The translations under genes and the position numbers were made by a program. Below, in pieces: positions 1-10,061 of a stretch of 64,000 nt of DNA. How positions within the stretch are numbered: the first letter of the stretch is position 1; each line of letters opens with the position of its first letter. Origin of the DNA: Paenibacillus sp. W2I17 (GTDB taxonomy: Bacteria; Bacillota; Bacilli; Paenibacillales; Paenibacillaceae); assembly GCF_030815985.1 (NCBI RefSeq), contig NZ_JAUSXM010000001.1:6758001-6822000 (forward strand). Direction: 5' to 3'. The notes below the pieces were generated by a model, which worked only from the letters and a program-made list of their open reading frames with translations, was not told the DNA's origin and made no database searches.

Positions 1-1280
1 CCATTCAGTCCATCATGGAGAGAGAACTGGATCAGGCCATGGTGAAGTTCCAGGCGAACTCAGCATTGGCCATAGCGATGAATCCCAAAACGGGTGAAAT
101 CTTGGGGATGTCCAGCAGGCCGGGATACGAACCTGCCGATTATCAGCAATATCCAGCGGAGATATACAATCGCAATTTACCGATCTGGATGACCTACGAG
201 CCGGGCTCCACATTTAAGATCATTACTTTGGCGGCAGCGCTTGAAGAGAAAAAGGTCAATCTGCAACAGGATCAATTTTTTGATCCCGGATATGTTGAGG
301 TGGGTGGAGCCCGTCTGCGTTGCTGGAAAAAGGGCGGCCACGGAAGTCAGACCTTCTTACAAGTTGTGGAGAACTCATGTAACCCGGGCTTTGTGGCTTT
401 GGGGCAGAGGCTGGGCAAAGAATCGCTCTTCTCCTATATTAAAGACTTTGGTTTCGGTACCAAGACAGGGATCGACCTCAGCGGAGAAGCCAGTGGAATT
501 CTGTTCAAACTGTCCAGAGTGGGACCTGTCGAGCTTGCAACAACGGCTTTTGGTCAAGGTGTATCCGTAACGCCCATTCAGCAAGTAGCAGCTGTGTCAG
601 CGGCCATCAATGGGGGGAAACTTTACAAGCCTTATGTTACGAAAGCGTGGGTCCATCCGGTCACAGGGGAAGTCATGGAAGAAGCCAAGCCGGAACTGGT
701 TCGTCAGGTGATCTCGGAGAATACATCCAAACAAGTACGTGAAGCACTCGAGAGTGTTGTTGCAAAAGGTACCGGGCGTCCAGCATTCATTGATGGATAC
801 CGGGTCGGTGGCAAAACAGGTACAGCCCAGAAGGTTATCAACGGACGTTATTCCTCGACCGAGCATATCGTATCCTTTATCGGATTTGCACCAGCAGATG
901 ATCCACAGATTGTGGTCTATACCGCAGTTGATAATCCCAAAGGAATTCAGTTCGGAGGTGTGGTTGCCGCCCCGATTGTGCAGAACATCCTTGAAGATGC
1001 TTTGCATTATATGAATGTCCCTGTTCGGAAGGATCAGGTCGCCAAAGAATACAAGTATGGTGAAACCAAAATCGTGACAGTCCCAGACCTGACAGGAGCT
1101 ACTGTTGAAGATCTGTACGAAGACCTGAACATGAATTTTATGCTGGCGAAGTCTGGCAGTGGTAAATACGTGATTAATCAGGCACCCAAACCTGGGGCGA
1201 GGGTAGATCAGGGATCAACCATCCGCATTTATATGGGGGATGTACTGAATGATGCACATGATCACACAAAGGATGAATAA
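1..1280 (+). CDS. spoVD: Stage V sporulation protein D (SpoVD), class B penicillin-binding protein, 5' end outside window
   Basis: Class B transpeptidase that crosslinks peptidoglycan, in the spore cortex if it is SpoVD. The reading frame is open from the window edge, so the N-terminal anchor and dimerisation domain are missing. All three penicillin-binding motifs are present: STFK with the acylated serine at 207-218, SCN at 374-382 and KTGT at 813-824. A single C-terminal PASTA domain follows (about 1078-1245, starting TVPDLTG). One PASTA domain, where the vegetative PBP2B homologue usually has two, and the position directly before murE both favour SpoVD. The function is known from the family; the paralogue choice is inferred from the PASTA count and synteny. 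Confidence 0.9.
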   Translation, partial: IQSIMERELDQAMVKFQANSALAIAMNPKTGEILGMSSRPGYEPADYQQYPAEIYNRNLPIWMTYEPGSTFKIITLAAALEEKKVNLQQDQFFDPGYVEVGGARLRCWKKGGHGSQTFLQVVENSCNPGFVALGQRLGKESLFSYIKDFGFGTKTGIDLSGEASGILFKLSRVGPVELATTAFGQGVSVTPIQQVAAVSAAINGGKLYKPYVTKAWVHPVTGEVMEEAKPELVRQVISENTSKQVREALESVVAKGTGRPAFIDGYRVGGKTGTAQKVINGRYSSTEHIVSFIGFAPADDPQIVVYTAVDNPKGIQFGGVVAAPIVQNILEDALHYMNVPVRKDQVAKEYKYGETKIVTVPDLTGATVEDLYEDLNMNFMLAKSGSGKYVINQAPKPGARVDQGSTIRIYMGDVLNDAHDHTKDE

Positions 1281-1420
1281 CAGGACTTAGGGGTAGTTTG
1301 AGGCTTCTAGCGCAACAAAATTCATCCATGTGCGTTTCATTATTGGGTTGTATTGACGATATTAATAAATACAGACATATGTTAAAACAGAAGTATAATT
1401 GGAAAAGTGAGGTTATTCAT

Positions 1421-2908
1421 GTGCTTTTAAAACAATTTGCATCGATGCTGACCACCGCCCGCCTCGTGGGCGAATCAAATACAGAATGTCAAAACCTTCA
1501 GACAGATTCCCGGCAGGTAAAACCGGGTGATCTGTTTATCTGTCTTCCGGGACATACGGTAGATGGTCATGATTATGCAGAAAAAGCTGTAAATGCCGGT
1601 GCAGTTGCATTGGTGGTTGAACGGCAGCTGGACCTGCCTGTACCACAATTGCTGGTGAAGGACAGCCGATTTGCGATGGCTGTTCTGGCAGATTTCTTTT
1701 TTGACTCGCCAAGCCAAAAAATGAATATGATTGGTGTAACGGGAACGAACGGAAAAACAACGACCACCTATTTGATTGAAAAAATCATGAGTGATTACGG
1801 ACGCAAGACGGGATTAATCGGTACTATTCAAATGCGGTATGACGGTCGCACCTACCCGATGTCAGGAACAACACCAGAGGCGCTTGATCTGCAGCGTAGT
1901 CTGCATGATATGGTTCAGAAGGGTACGGAATGCTGTGTTATGGAAGTTTCTTCTCACGCATTGGAACAAGGGCGAGTAAAGGGAACAAATTTCCGTACTG
2001 CCGTATTCACTAACCTGACGCAGGATCATTTGGACTACCACCATTCCATGGAGGAATATCGCGGGGCCAAAGGATTGTTCTTTGCACGTCTGGGTAACGG
2101 TTATACGGAAGATGTCTCACAGCGTAAATTCGCTGTCATCAATGCAGATGATCCGGCTGCGGCTTATTTCATCTCTGTGACTGCGGCTGAAGTGATTACA
2201 TATGGCATGGGTGAAAAGGCGGATGTACGCGCATCCCAAATCTCAATCACGTCTCAGGGAACTTCTTTCCACGTGGATACATTTGCAGGCAGTACGGATA
2301 TTCGCTTGCGTATGGTAGGCAAATTCAATGTGTACAATGCAATGGCAGCCATCTCTGCAGCGCTGGTGGAGGGTATTCCGCTGGAAGAGATCAAGTGCAG
2401 TCTGGAGACGGTTCCGGGCGTGGATGGACGTGTTGAAGGAGTGGACGAAGGGCAGCCATTTGCTGTTATTGTCGATTATGCCCATACACCGGATGGACTG
2501 GAGAATGTGCTGCGGACGGTGAAAGAATTTGCCGAAGGACGTGTAATTTGCGTGTTTGGCTGTGGTGGTGACAGGGACCGTACCAAACGCCCTCTCATGG
2601 GGAAAATTGCTGCGAATTATAGTGATTTTGTACTGGTTACTTCCGATAATCCACGGACAGAAGATCCGGATCTGATTCTCAAAGACATTGAACAGGGCCT
2701 GATTGAAGAATCCGTTCCTGCTGAACGTTATACGATGATTGTGGATCGACGCCAGGCGATTCATGAAGCTATTGAAATGGCAAGCCCAGCCGATGTAGTA
2801 TTGATTGCGGGCAAGGGTCACGAGACCTATCAGATTATCGGCACAACCAAAACCGATTTTGATGACCGAATCATAGCCAAAGAAGCGATAAGGGGCAAAT
2901 CCAATTGA
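1421..2908 (+). CDS. murE: UDP-MurNAc-L-Ala-D-Glu:meso-diaminopimelate ligase MurE
   Basis: Cytoplasmic ATP-dependent ligase that adds the third stem-peptide residue in peptidoglycan synthesis. About 495 residues, normal for MurE. The Mur ligase P-loop GTNGKTTTT is visible near 1741-1767. DNPRTEDP near 2647-2670 contains the DNPR signature of enzymes that use meso-diaminopimelate rather than lysine, so the wall is of DAP type. The frame is open back to 1298, but the GTG at 1421 is preferred: it has a GTGAGG ribosome binding site 8 bases upstream and the protein then begins like its relatives. The stop overlaps the murF start. The DAP aminotransferase at 29272 fits this enzyme's substrate. Confidence 0.96.
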   Translation: MLLKQFASMLTTARLVGESNTECQNLQTDSRQVKPGDLFICLPGHTVDGHDYAEKAVNAGAVALVVERQLDLPVPQLLVKDSRFAMAVLADFFFDSPSQKMNMIGVTGTNGKTTTTYLIEKIMSDYGRKTGLIGTIQMRYDGRTYPMSGTTPEALDLQRSLHDMVQKGTECCVMEVSSHALEQGRVKGTNFRTAVFTNLTQDHLDYHHSMEEYRGAKGLFFARLGNGYTEDVSQRKFAVINADDPAAAYFISVTAAEVITYGMGEKADVRASQISITSQGTSFHVDTFAGSTDIRLRMVGKFNVYNAMAAISAALVEGIPLEEIKCSLETVPGVDGRVEGVDEGQPFAVIVDYAHTPDGLENVLRTVKEFAEGRVICVFGCGGDRDRTKRPLMGKIAANYSDFVLVTSDNPRTEDPDLILKDIEQGLIEESVPAERYTMIVDRRQAIHEAIEMASPADVVLIAGKGHETYQIIGTTKTDFDDRIIAKEAIRGKSN

Positions 2909-4320
2909 TAAAAAGAACATTGGCACAATTGGCCGAGATGTGTGGAGGAACATTAAGTGACGTTGCCGCTCATGGCAATGTAATGGTCGAAGGGGTGTTT
3001 ACCGATTCGCGTAAACCTCTGGAAGGCAGTTTATTTATTCCGCTAGTGGGTGAAAGGTTTGACGGACACGAATTTGTGCAAGCCTGTCTGGAAAAGGGGG
3101 CTGCAGGCGCGATCTGGCAAAAGGATCATGGTATTCCGCCACAAGGAGCTGTCATTGTTGTTGACGACACACTTGTCGCACTGCAAGCACTCGCATCTGC
3201 TTATCTAACGGAGAATAAAGCGGCTGTAGTCGGCATTACAGGCAGCAACGGCAAGACAACAACAAAGGACATCGTTGATGCCATTCTCTCAACGACGTTC
3301 AAAGTGCATAAGACGCAAGGAAACTTCAATAATCACATTGGTTTACCACTGACTGTACTAAGCATGGACCCGAATACCGAGATTATCATTTTGGAGATGG
3401 GTATGAGTGGTCGCGGGGAGATTAACGATTTGTCGGTTATTGCGCAGCCTGATGTAGCAATCATTACGAATATTGGTGAATCTCATCTGCTTCAGCTGGG
3501 GTCCAGATTGGAGATTGCCAGAGCCAAAGCCGAGATTGCCGCGGGATTGAAGCCTGGCGGGTTACTGATCTACAACGGAGACGAGCCTTTAATTGCGCAA
3601 GTTCTTGAAGAACCCGCAACGAAACAACCCGATGGATTGCAGCGGTTTACATTTGGTCTGCAAACCGATAATGATGACTATCCTACCGGACTCATGAATG
3701 CGCAGAACAGGGTTGTTTTCACCACCAAACAGTATGGAGATCATGCATTTACGCTCCCTCTGCTGGGAACGCATAATGTCGTTAACTGTCTGGCTGCCCT
3801 CGCTGTAGCCCGTCATTTCAAAGTGACGACGGAGCAGATTGCCGCGGGATTGTCTCGCTTGAAACTGACAGGCATGCGTATTGAGGTTACTCAAGGCGTT
3901 AGTGGTCTAACCCTGCTAAATGATGCATACAATGCAAGTCCAACCTCCATGAAGGCCGCAATTGATGTACTAGAAGGTCTGAAAGGATACCGCATGAAAG
4001 TGGCTGTGCTTGGTGATATGCTTGAACTCGGTCCTCAGGAGCAGGATTTGCATCTTGGAATTGGTGAGTATATTACATCTGCCAAAATGGACATGGTGCT
4101 CGTATATGGCCCGCTATCAGCACATATTGCTGAAGGAGCAAGAAAGCATATGCCGGCAGAGGCTGTGCATGCTTTTATAGATAAAGAAGAAATGACCCGT
4201 TATCTACTGGAGAAACTACATCCCAGAGACGTTGTCTTGTTCAAAGCCTCAAGAGGCATGAAGCTGGAGGACGTGGTCGAAGCACTACAAATAGCACCAT
4301 TACAGAATCGAGTAGACTAG
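2905..4320 (+). CDS. murF: UDP-MurNAc-tripeptide:D-Ala-D-Ala ligase MurF
   Basis: Cytoplasmic ligase that adds D-Ala-D-Ala to complete the UDP-MurNAc-pentapeptide. 471 residues, a usual length. It shows an N-terminal MurF domain with TDSRKPLEGSLFIPL, the central P-loop GSNGKTTTKD near 3241-3270, and the C-terminal Mur ligase segment DAYNASPTSM. Translation starts at a TTG that overlaps the murE stop by four bases (TTGA), with AGGGGC upstream at 2891-2896. This suggests translational coupling of two consecutive steps. Confidence 0.96.
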   Translation: MIKRTLAQLAEMCGGTLSDVAAHGNVMVEGVFTDSRKPLEGSLFIPLVGERFDGHEFVQACLEKGAAGAIWQKDHGIPPQGAVIVVDDTLVALQALASAYLTENKAAVVGITGSNGKTTTKDIVDAILSTTFKVHKTQGNFNNHIGLPLTVLSMDPNTEIIILEMGMSGRGEINDLSVIAQPDVAIITNIGESHLLQLGSRLEIARAKAEIAAGLKPGGLLIYNGDEPLIAQVLEEPATKQPDGLQRFTFGLQTDNDDYPTGLMNAQNRVVFTTKQYGDHAFTLPLLGTHNVVNCLAALAVARHFKVTTEQIAAGLSRLKLTGMRIEVTQGVSGLTLLNDAYNASPTSMKAAIDVLEGLKGYRMKVAVLGDMLELGPQEQDLHLGIGEYITSAKMDMVLVYGPLSAHIAEGARKHMPAEAVHAFIDKEEMTRYLLEKLHPRDVVLFKASRGMKLEDVVEALQIAPLQNRVD

Positions 4321-4332
4321 AGGGGTGAACCC

Positions 4333-5301
4333 ATGGATTTTCAGGTATTACTGTTAACAATCGGTGTTTCATTTATTCTGGCGGTGATTGCCGCACCGCT
4401 CCTGATTCCGCTGTTACGTCGAATGAAATTCGGACAGCAAGTTAGGGAAGATGGGCCTCAGAGCCATTTGAAAAAAAGCGGAACACCTACAATGGGTGGA
4501 GTCGTCATTTTAGTTGCGTTCACATTGGCCTTTTTGAAATTTTCAGCAGTCAAGAATACAGACTTTTATGTCTTGCTCGTGGCTACGCTGGGATTCGGGC
4601 TGATTGGCTTCCTGGATGATTACATCAAAATTGTGTTCAAACGTTCATTGGGACTGACGGCCAGACAAAAAATGCTGGGCCAATTGTTCTTCAGTGCAGT
4701 GATGTGTTTCTTGCTGATCCAGAATGGACACAGCACAGCCATCTCTATTCCGGGCACGTCATTCTCGTTTGACTGGACCGGATGGTTCTATTATCCATTT
4801 GTCGTATTCATGATGCTTGCCATTACCAATGCGGTTAACTTTACCGACGGTCTGGATGGTTTGCTGTCAGGGGTAAGTGCAATTGCCTTTGGCGCGTTTG
4901 CCATTGTGGCGATGCAAGCCACGTCGATGCCGGCAGCAGTGTGTGCAGCAGCGATGATCGGAGCTGTACTCGGTTTTCTGGTATACAATGCACATCCGGC
5001 TAAAGTGTTTATGGGAGACACCGGTTCTCTGGGTATTGGCGGTGCGATTGGTGCGGTAGCGATTGTAACCAAGACAGAGCTTCTATTTGTCATCATTGGC
5101 GGTATTTTTGTTATCGAGATCCTGTCTGTCATCATTCAAGTGGTATCTTTCAAGACTCGTGGCAAGCGTGTATTTAAAATGAGCCCCATTCACCATCACT
5201 TTGAATTAAGTGGTTGGTCAGAATGGCGGGTTGTTATTACCTTTTGGGCGGTAGGCGCAATTTTGGCCGCTCTTGGACTTTATCTCAACAAGGGGTTGTA
5301 A
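4333..5301 (+). CDS. mraY: Phospho-MurNAc-pentapeptide translocase MraY
   Basis: Integral membrane enzyme that transfers phospho-MurNAc-pentapeptide to undecaprenyl phosphate, giving lipid I. 322 residues with about ten membrane segments. Family motifs are seen in order: GTPTMGG, the DDYIK acidic pair, [20 protein letters not shown] and the histidine-rich PIHHHFEL near the C-terminus. It starts at an ATG after AGGGGTGA, 12 bases past murF, and is followed by murD after three bases. Confidence 0.97.
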   Translation: MDFQVLLLTIGVSFILAVIAAPLLIPLLRRMKFGQQVREDGPQSHLKKSGTPTMGGVVILVAFTLAFLKFSAVKNTDFYVLLVATLGFGLIGFLDDYIKIVFKRSLGLTARQKMLGQLFFSAVMCFLLIQNGHSTAISIPGTSFSFDWTGWFYYPFVVFMMLAITNAVNFTDGLDGLLSGVSAIAFGAFAIVAMQATSMPAAVCAAAMIGAVLGFLVYNAHPAKVFMGDTGSLGIGGAIGAVAIVTKTELLFVIIGGIFVIEILSVIIQVVSFKTRGKRVFKMSPIHHHFELSGWSEWRVVITFWAVGAILAALGLYLNKGL

Positions 5302-5304
5302 ATC

Positions 5305-6726
5305 ATGAACCATCCTGAATCATATCGCGGACAACAAGTAGTTGTGCTCGGATTGGCCAAAAGCGGCGTACAGGTCGCCAAAGTGCTGGATCGCGCCGGA
5401 GCGAAGGTTACAGTAAATGATAAAAAAGAGAGAGAGCAATGTCCCGAAGCTTCCGAATTGGAGGCTTTGGGAATTTCTGTTGTATGCGGAGGACATCCGG
5501 ATGATCTGATTCACAGTGGTGTGAAGCTGGTCGTTAAAAACCCGGGTATCCCATACCATGCAGCTCCTGTGCAGCAAGCTATGGCATTGGGCATTGAAGT
5601 GGTGACCGAAGTAGAGGTAGCTTATCATCTATGTGCTGCACCCATGATCGGGATTACGGGTTCCAACGGAAAAACAACAACGACCACTTGGGTGGGTAAA
5701 ATGTTGGAGCATGCCGGCCTCAAGCCGATCGTTGCCGGTAATATCGGAACACCTCTCTGTGAAGCGGCAGAGCAAGCTTCTCCAGATAACTGGATGGTTG
5801 TTGAACTTAGCAGTTTCCAGCTCAAAGGAACGGTTGATTTCCGTCCTCGGATTGCCAGCTTGCTTAACGTTGCAGAGACGCATCTGGATTATCACGGGAA
5901 CATGGATGATTATGTGGCTTCCAAAGCAAAACTGTTCGCCAATCAGCAGCCTGACGACGTAGCCATTCTAAATTGGGATGATGCGGTATGTCGTGGTCTG
6001 GTTCCTTACATCAAAGGCAGATTGATCCCCTTCTCAGTGACAGAGAAATTGGATACAGGTGTGTATGCAGATCCCCCTTATGTGGATGGAGAAGAGGATG
6101 ATGTGAAGCGTCAGGTAATCTACGCGGATGAAAACGGAGATCACCACATCATTATCGACGTTGAGGACATTGGCCTTCCTGGGCGATTTAATGTGGAAAA
6201 TGCACTGGCTGCTGTGGCGATTGCTGTAGCGGCAGGAGCTGATCCTGCGGTGCTGGCTGCTCCGCTTGCAGACTTCAAGGGAGTTGAACACCGACTTGAA
6301 TATGTCCTGGAGCATAACGGCTCTGCATACTACAACAACTCCAAAGCGACCAATTCGAAAGCTACGGTTATGGCCCTGAATTCGTTCAAGGAACCGGTTG
6401 TATTAATTGCTGGAGGGTTGGACCGCGGGTCAGACATGATGGAGTTGTTACCCTTGTTCCAGGAACGGGTAAAAGCTGTCGTTGCAATTGGAGAGACACG
6501 GACAAAAATTGCCAAGGTCGCGGAACTTGCCGGATTAAAGCAAATTAAGGTCGTCGATAATGAGGAGGACGCTGCCCGGACGTTAACCGTTGCTGTGCAG
6601 GAAGCATCGAAGCTTGCCAGTGCCGGTGATGTCGTTTTGTTATCCCCGGCATGTGCAAGTTGGGACATGTTTGCTTCCTATGAAGAGCGGGGACGCATTT
6701 TTAAAGAGGCGGCGCATAACTTGTAA
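5305..6726 (+). CDS. murD: UDP-MurNAc-L-alanine:D-glutamate ligase MurD
   Basis: Cytoplasmic ligase that adds D-glutamate to UDP-MurNAc-L-Ala, the second stem-peptide step. 473 residues. The N-terminal Rossmann-like segment VVVLGLAKSGVQVAKVL binds the nucleotide sugar, GSNGKTTTTTW is the ATP P-loop, and YNNSKATNSKAT is a typical MurD C-terminal motif. It lies between mraY and spoVE as in other Bacillales dcw clusters. A spacer rich in A and G of 48 bases precedes spoVE. Confidence 0.96.
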   Translation: MNHPESYRGQQVVVLGLAKSGVQVAKVLDRAGAKVTVNDKKEREQCPEASELEALGISVVCGGHPDDLIHSGVKLVVKNPGIPYHAAPVQQAMALGIEVVTEVEVAYHLCAAPMIGITGSNGKTTTTTWVGKMLEHAGLKPIVAGNIGTPLCEAAEQASPDNWMVVELSSFQLKGTVDFRPRIASLLNVAETHLDYHGNMDDYVASKAKLFANQQPDDVAILNWDDAVCRGLVPYIKGRLIPFSVTEKLDTGVYADPPYVDGEEDDVKRQVIYADENGDHHIIIDVEDIGLPGRFNVENALAAVAIAVAAGADPAVLAAPLADFKGVEHRLEYVLEHNGSAYYNNSKATNSKATVMALNSFKEPVVLIAGGLDRGSDMMELLPLFQERVKAVVAIGETRTKIAKVAELAGLKQIKVVDNEEDAARTLTVAVQEASKLASAGDVVLLSPACASWDMFASYEERGRIFKEAAHNL

Positions 6727-6774
6727 GTAGGGGGGTGGAAAAGCCCCTACTTCCATGCAAGGGGTGGCCTCCTG

Positions 6775-7872
6775 ATGAAACAGACGCGACCGGCACCAGA
6801 TATTTGGTTGCTGATTTGTATTTTGGCATTGCTTGCCATCGGCATTATTATGGTATATAGTGCGGGCTCGGTGCTTGCCTTTCATGACTATGGCGATTCA
6901 TTTTATTTTGTAAAAAGACAGGCCCTGTTTGCGGTGCTTGGGCTTGTGGCCATGTTCGTAACTGCTAACGTAGACTACCGGGTGTGGAGGAAATATGCCA
7001 AGCCTATATTGATTGCCTGTTTTATCATGCTTATTGCGGTGCTCATTCCTGGAATCGGTGTGGTTCGCGGTGGTGCACGAAGTTGGCTGGGCATTGGTTC
7101 GTTCGGTATTCAGCCCTCAGAATTCATGAAGCTGGGCATGATTCTGTTTCTCGCTCACTGGCTGAGCAAGGAACCGGGTAAAATCAAAACCTTCACAACG
7201 GGGCTTCTGCCACCGCTGGGATTGATCGGTTTGGCTTTTGGGATTATTATGCTGCAACCTGATTTGGGGACTGGCACCGTGATGATGGGCGCATCGATGC
7301 TTATTATTTTCACAGCCGGAGCGCGAATGAAACATCTGAGCTTGCTTGCTCTTGGCGGCGTAGCGGGGTTTGCAGCTTTGATTGCAGCAGCACCCTATCG
7401 GTTGCAGCGTATCACAGCGTTTTTGGACCCGTGGTCCGATCCGCTGGGTGCCGGATATCAGATCATTCAATCCTTATACGCGATTGGTCCTGGTGGACTG
7501 GCGGGATTGGGACTGGGTATGAGTCGGCAGAAGTACAGTTATGTACCTGAACCTCAAACGGACTTTATTTTTAGTATTTTAGCCGAAGAACTCGGCTTTA
7601 TAGGTGGAATGATTGTATTATTGTTGTTTCTGGTGCTGGTGTGGAGAGGGATGCGTGTAGCCATGACCGTTCCGGATGCCTTTGGCAGTCTGCTTGGTGT
7701 TGGTATCGTAGGAATGGTCGCCGTACAAGTCATTATTAACATTGGTGTTGTCATTGGCATGATGCCTGTTACGGGCATTACATTGCCTCTGATCAGTTAC
7801 GGCGGATCATCATTGACCCTCATGCTTACAGCACTGGGCATTTTAGTGAATTTATCCCGTTATGCGAGGTGA
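6775..7872 (+). CDS. spoVE: SEDS-family peptidoglycan polymerase SpoVE/FtsW
   Basis: SEDS (shape, elongation, division, sporulation) membrane glycosyltransferase that polymerises lipid II with a partner class B PBP. 365 residues and about ten membrane segments. Characteristic stretches are PEPQTDFIFSILAEELGF, FMKLGMILFLA and, near the end, PVTGITLPLISYGGSS. In B. subtilis the protein encoded between murD and murG is the sporulation paralogue SpoVE, a partner of SpoVD, whose gene opens this window. Sequence alone cannot exclude a vegetative FtsW role, and whether a second ftsW exists elsewhere cannot be seen here. murG follows with an 8-base separation. Confidence 0.93.
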   Translation: MKQTRPAPDIWLLICILALLAIGIIMVYSAGSVLAFHDYGDSFYFVKRQALFAVLGLVAMFVTANVDYRVWRKYAKPILIACFIMLIAVLIPGIGVVRGGARSWLGIGSFGIQPSEFMKLGMILFLAHWLSKEPGKIKTFTTGLLPPLGLIGLAFGIIMLQPDLGTGTVMMGASMLIIFTAGARMKHLSLLALGGVAGFAALIAAAPYRLQRITAFLDPWSDPLGAGYQIIQSLYAIGPGGLAGLGLGMSRQKYSYVPEPQTDFIFSILAEELGFIGGMIVLLLFLVLVWRGMRVAMTVPDAFGSLLGVGIVGMVAVQVIINIGVVIGMMPVTGITLPLISYGGSSLTLMLTALGILVNLSRYAR

Positions 7873-7879
7873 CTATGCG

Positions 7880-8989
7880 ATGCGAGTCGTTCTAAGCGGT
7901 GGCGGTACGGGTGGACATATCTATCCGGCCGTTGCCATAGCAAGACAATGCGAGGCGGAGAACCCGGACTCGACATTTCTATACATCGGAGGAACCAGAG
8001 GGCTGGAAAGCAAGCTGGTTCCCCAAGAAAATATTCCTTTTAAATCCATTGATATTACAGGCTTTCGACGGAAATTGTCCATCGACAACCTGAAAACGGT
8101 CATGCGTTTCATTCAAGGTGTACGCAAGTCCAAAAAAATGCTGAAGGAATTCAAACCGGATGTTGTCATTGGTACAGGTGGATATGTGTGTGGACCTGTG
8201 GTATATGCAGCAACAAAACTGGGAATTCCGAGTATAATTCATGAACAGAACGCCATTCCTGGTCTGACGAACAAATTTTTGATGCGTTATGTGGACACGG
8301 TTGCCGTAAGCTTTGAAGGTTCTGAAAAATCGTTTTCCGGCGCAAAAAAGGTGATCTACACCGGTAATCCACGAGCGACTACGGTAGCCCAGGCTAGCCG
8401 TGATCGTGGTTTTGCCACGTTAGGTGTACCGATGAACAGCCGTGTTGTTCTTGTGGTTGGTGGCAGTCGCGGGGCAAAAGCAATCAATCAGGCCATGGTG
8501 GACATGGCTCCATTGCTGGAACAACTGGACGATGTACATGTCGTTTACGTGACAGGGGATACCTATTTTGATGAAACGCGTGAAGCCATTCGCAGCTCAT
8601 TGGGTACGATGCCAAACCACCTGCATGTCCTGCCTTACGTGCATAATATGCCTGAGGTGCTTGCCTGCACATCCTTGATTGTAAACCGTGCAGGTGCATC
8701 ATTCCTTGCGGAGATTACATCACTGGGTATTCCTTCGATCCTGATTCCGTCACCTAACGTGACTAATAATCATCAGGAAGCCAATGCACGCACGCTTGAA
8801 GGTGGAGGCGCATCACTCACGATGCTGGAGAAGGATCTTACAGGCAAAGCCCTGTATGAAGCCATCGCCAAGATTATGAATGATGAATCGGGACGCAAAC
8901 GAATGGCTGAAGCCTCCCGGAAACTGGGGAAACCCGATGCAGCTGAAGTGCTTGTTCATGAAATTCAGCGTCTTGCTGCACGCCGATAA
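7880..8989 (+). CDS. murG: UDP-GlcNAc:lipid I N-acetylglucosaminyltransferase MurG
   Basis: Peripheral membrane GT-B enzyme that adds GlcNAc to lipid I, giving lipid II. About 369 residues. The N-terminal glycine-rich loop SGGGTGGHIYPAVAIA, HEQNAIPG, the second-domain GGSRGAKAIN and the UDP-GlcNAc site RAGASFLAEITSLGIPSI are all visible. An ATG at 7862 in the same frame lies inside the end of spoVE. The ATG at 7880 is chosen because GAGGTGA lies at the proper distance and the protein then begins with the family's usual MRVVLSGGG. Confidence 0.96.
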   Translation: MRVVLSGGGTGGHIYPAVAIARQCEAENPDSTFLYIGGTRGLESKLVPQENIPFKSIDITGFRRKLSIDNLKTVMRFIQGVRKSKKMLKEFKPDVVIGTGGYVCGPVVYAATKLGIPSIIHEQNAIPGLTNKFLMRYVDTVAVSFEGSEKSFSGAKKVIYTGNPRATTVAQASRDRGFATLGVPMNSRVVLVVGGSRGAKAINQAMVDMAPLLEQLDDVHVVYVTGDTYFDETREAIRSSLGTMPNHLHVLPYVHNMPEVLACTSLIVNRAGASFLAEITSLGIPSILIPSPNVTNNHQEANARTLEGGGASLTMLEKDLTGKALYEAIAKIMNDESGRKRMAEASRKLGKPDAAEVLVHEIQRLAARR

Positions 8990-9138
8990 AGTGTGATTGT
9001 GGGCGATTGTCACACACAAGACGGGGCTGACATAAGATACCGTATAAATCGTGACCATCGTTCCATGGCGCCAGAACACGGTCTGTAACAACAGAACATA
9101 CCGTGCTCATCGGTTTTGAAGCAAAGGAGGAAGCAAAC

Positions 9139-10044
9139 ATGCTTCAGTGGATATCGTTACTATCCCAGAATAATGTTGGCAGAGTTCTTGAAAACGAATC
9201 GCTAGCCAAATACACCACATGGAAGATCGGCGGTCCTGCGGATGCACTGGTCATTCCGGAGAATAAAGAGCAGATGATGAATCTCGTTCAATTGCTTCTC
9301 ACCTATCAGATTCCGTGGATGCAACTTGGACGGGGCTCAAACATGCTGGTGTCAGACAAAGGAATACGTGGTGTTGTGGTGAAACCAGGCGAGGGCTTTG
9401 ATTATGCCGAATTTCACGAAGGCGGTGTAACCGCCGGAGCGGCGCATTCTTTTGTTAAACTCAGTGTGGTTGCTGCCAAAAAGGAATGGACCGGTCTGGA
9501 ATTCGGCAGCGGTATCCCCGGCACTGTCGGTGGAGCTGTGTACATGAATGCAGGCGCGCATGGATCGGATGTGTCACGGATATTCAAATTCGCTGAGATT
9601 GTACTGGAGACAGGGGAATTGGTACGTTACAGCAAGGAGGACATGGATTTTGCCTACCGCCACTCTGTTCTGCATGATCGGAGAGGCGTCGTGCTGGAAG
9701 CTACATTTGAACTCCAGCATGGAGAGCGCAACGTCATTTCGGAAACTATGGCGGCTTACAAAGATCGCCGGCGCCGCACACAGCCACTGCAGATGGCATG
9801 TGCAGGTAGTGTATTCCGAAATCCACCGGGTGATCATGCAGCCCGCCTGATTGAAGCAGCAGGGCTGAAAGGAATGACCCAGGGAGGCGCACAGGTATCC
9901 ACCATGCATGCCAATTTCATTGTTAATACAGGCCAAGCAACAGCAGAGGACGTTATCACCCTAATGCAGCAGATACAGAGCACTATATCATCTCAAAACG
10001 GTATTAACCTGGTACCGGAAGTCTTCGTAGTGGGTGAGCGGTAA
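9139..10044 (+). CDS. murB: UDP-N-acetylenolpyruvoylglucosamine reductase MurB
   Basis: FAD- and NADPH-dependent reductase that makes UDP-MurNAc from the MurA product. About 301 residues, the short type IIa form. FAD-binding motifs GRGSNMLVSDKG and GSGIPGTVGGAVYMNAGAHG are present, then the proton-donor serine segment CAGSVFRNP. The start at 9139 follows a strong AAAGGAGG; the frame is open to 9103 without a comparable site. A 149-base gap separates it from murG, so it may have its own promoter, though none was clear to me. Confidence 0.96.
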   Translation: MLQWISLLSQNNVGRVLENESLAKYTTWKIGGPADALVIPENKEQMMNLVQLLLTYQIPWMQLGRGSNMLVSDKGIRGVVVKPGEGFDYAEFHEGGVTAGAAHSFVKLSVVAAKKEWTGLEFGSGIPGTVGGAVYMNAGAHGSDVSRIFKFAEIVLETGELVRYSKEDMDFAYRHSVLHDRRGVVLEATFELQHGERNVISETMAAYKDRRRRTQPLQMACAGSVFRNPPGDHAARLIEAAGLKGMTQGGAQVSTMHANFIVNTGQATAEDVITLMQQIQSTISSQNGINLVPEVFVVGER

Positions 10045-10061
10045 ACCCCGGAGGTGATACA

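Noticed and set aside
1352..1376. TTGACG with CATATG as a promoter for murE
   Set aside because: The -10 matches only three of six positions; read-through from spoVD is enough.
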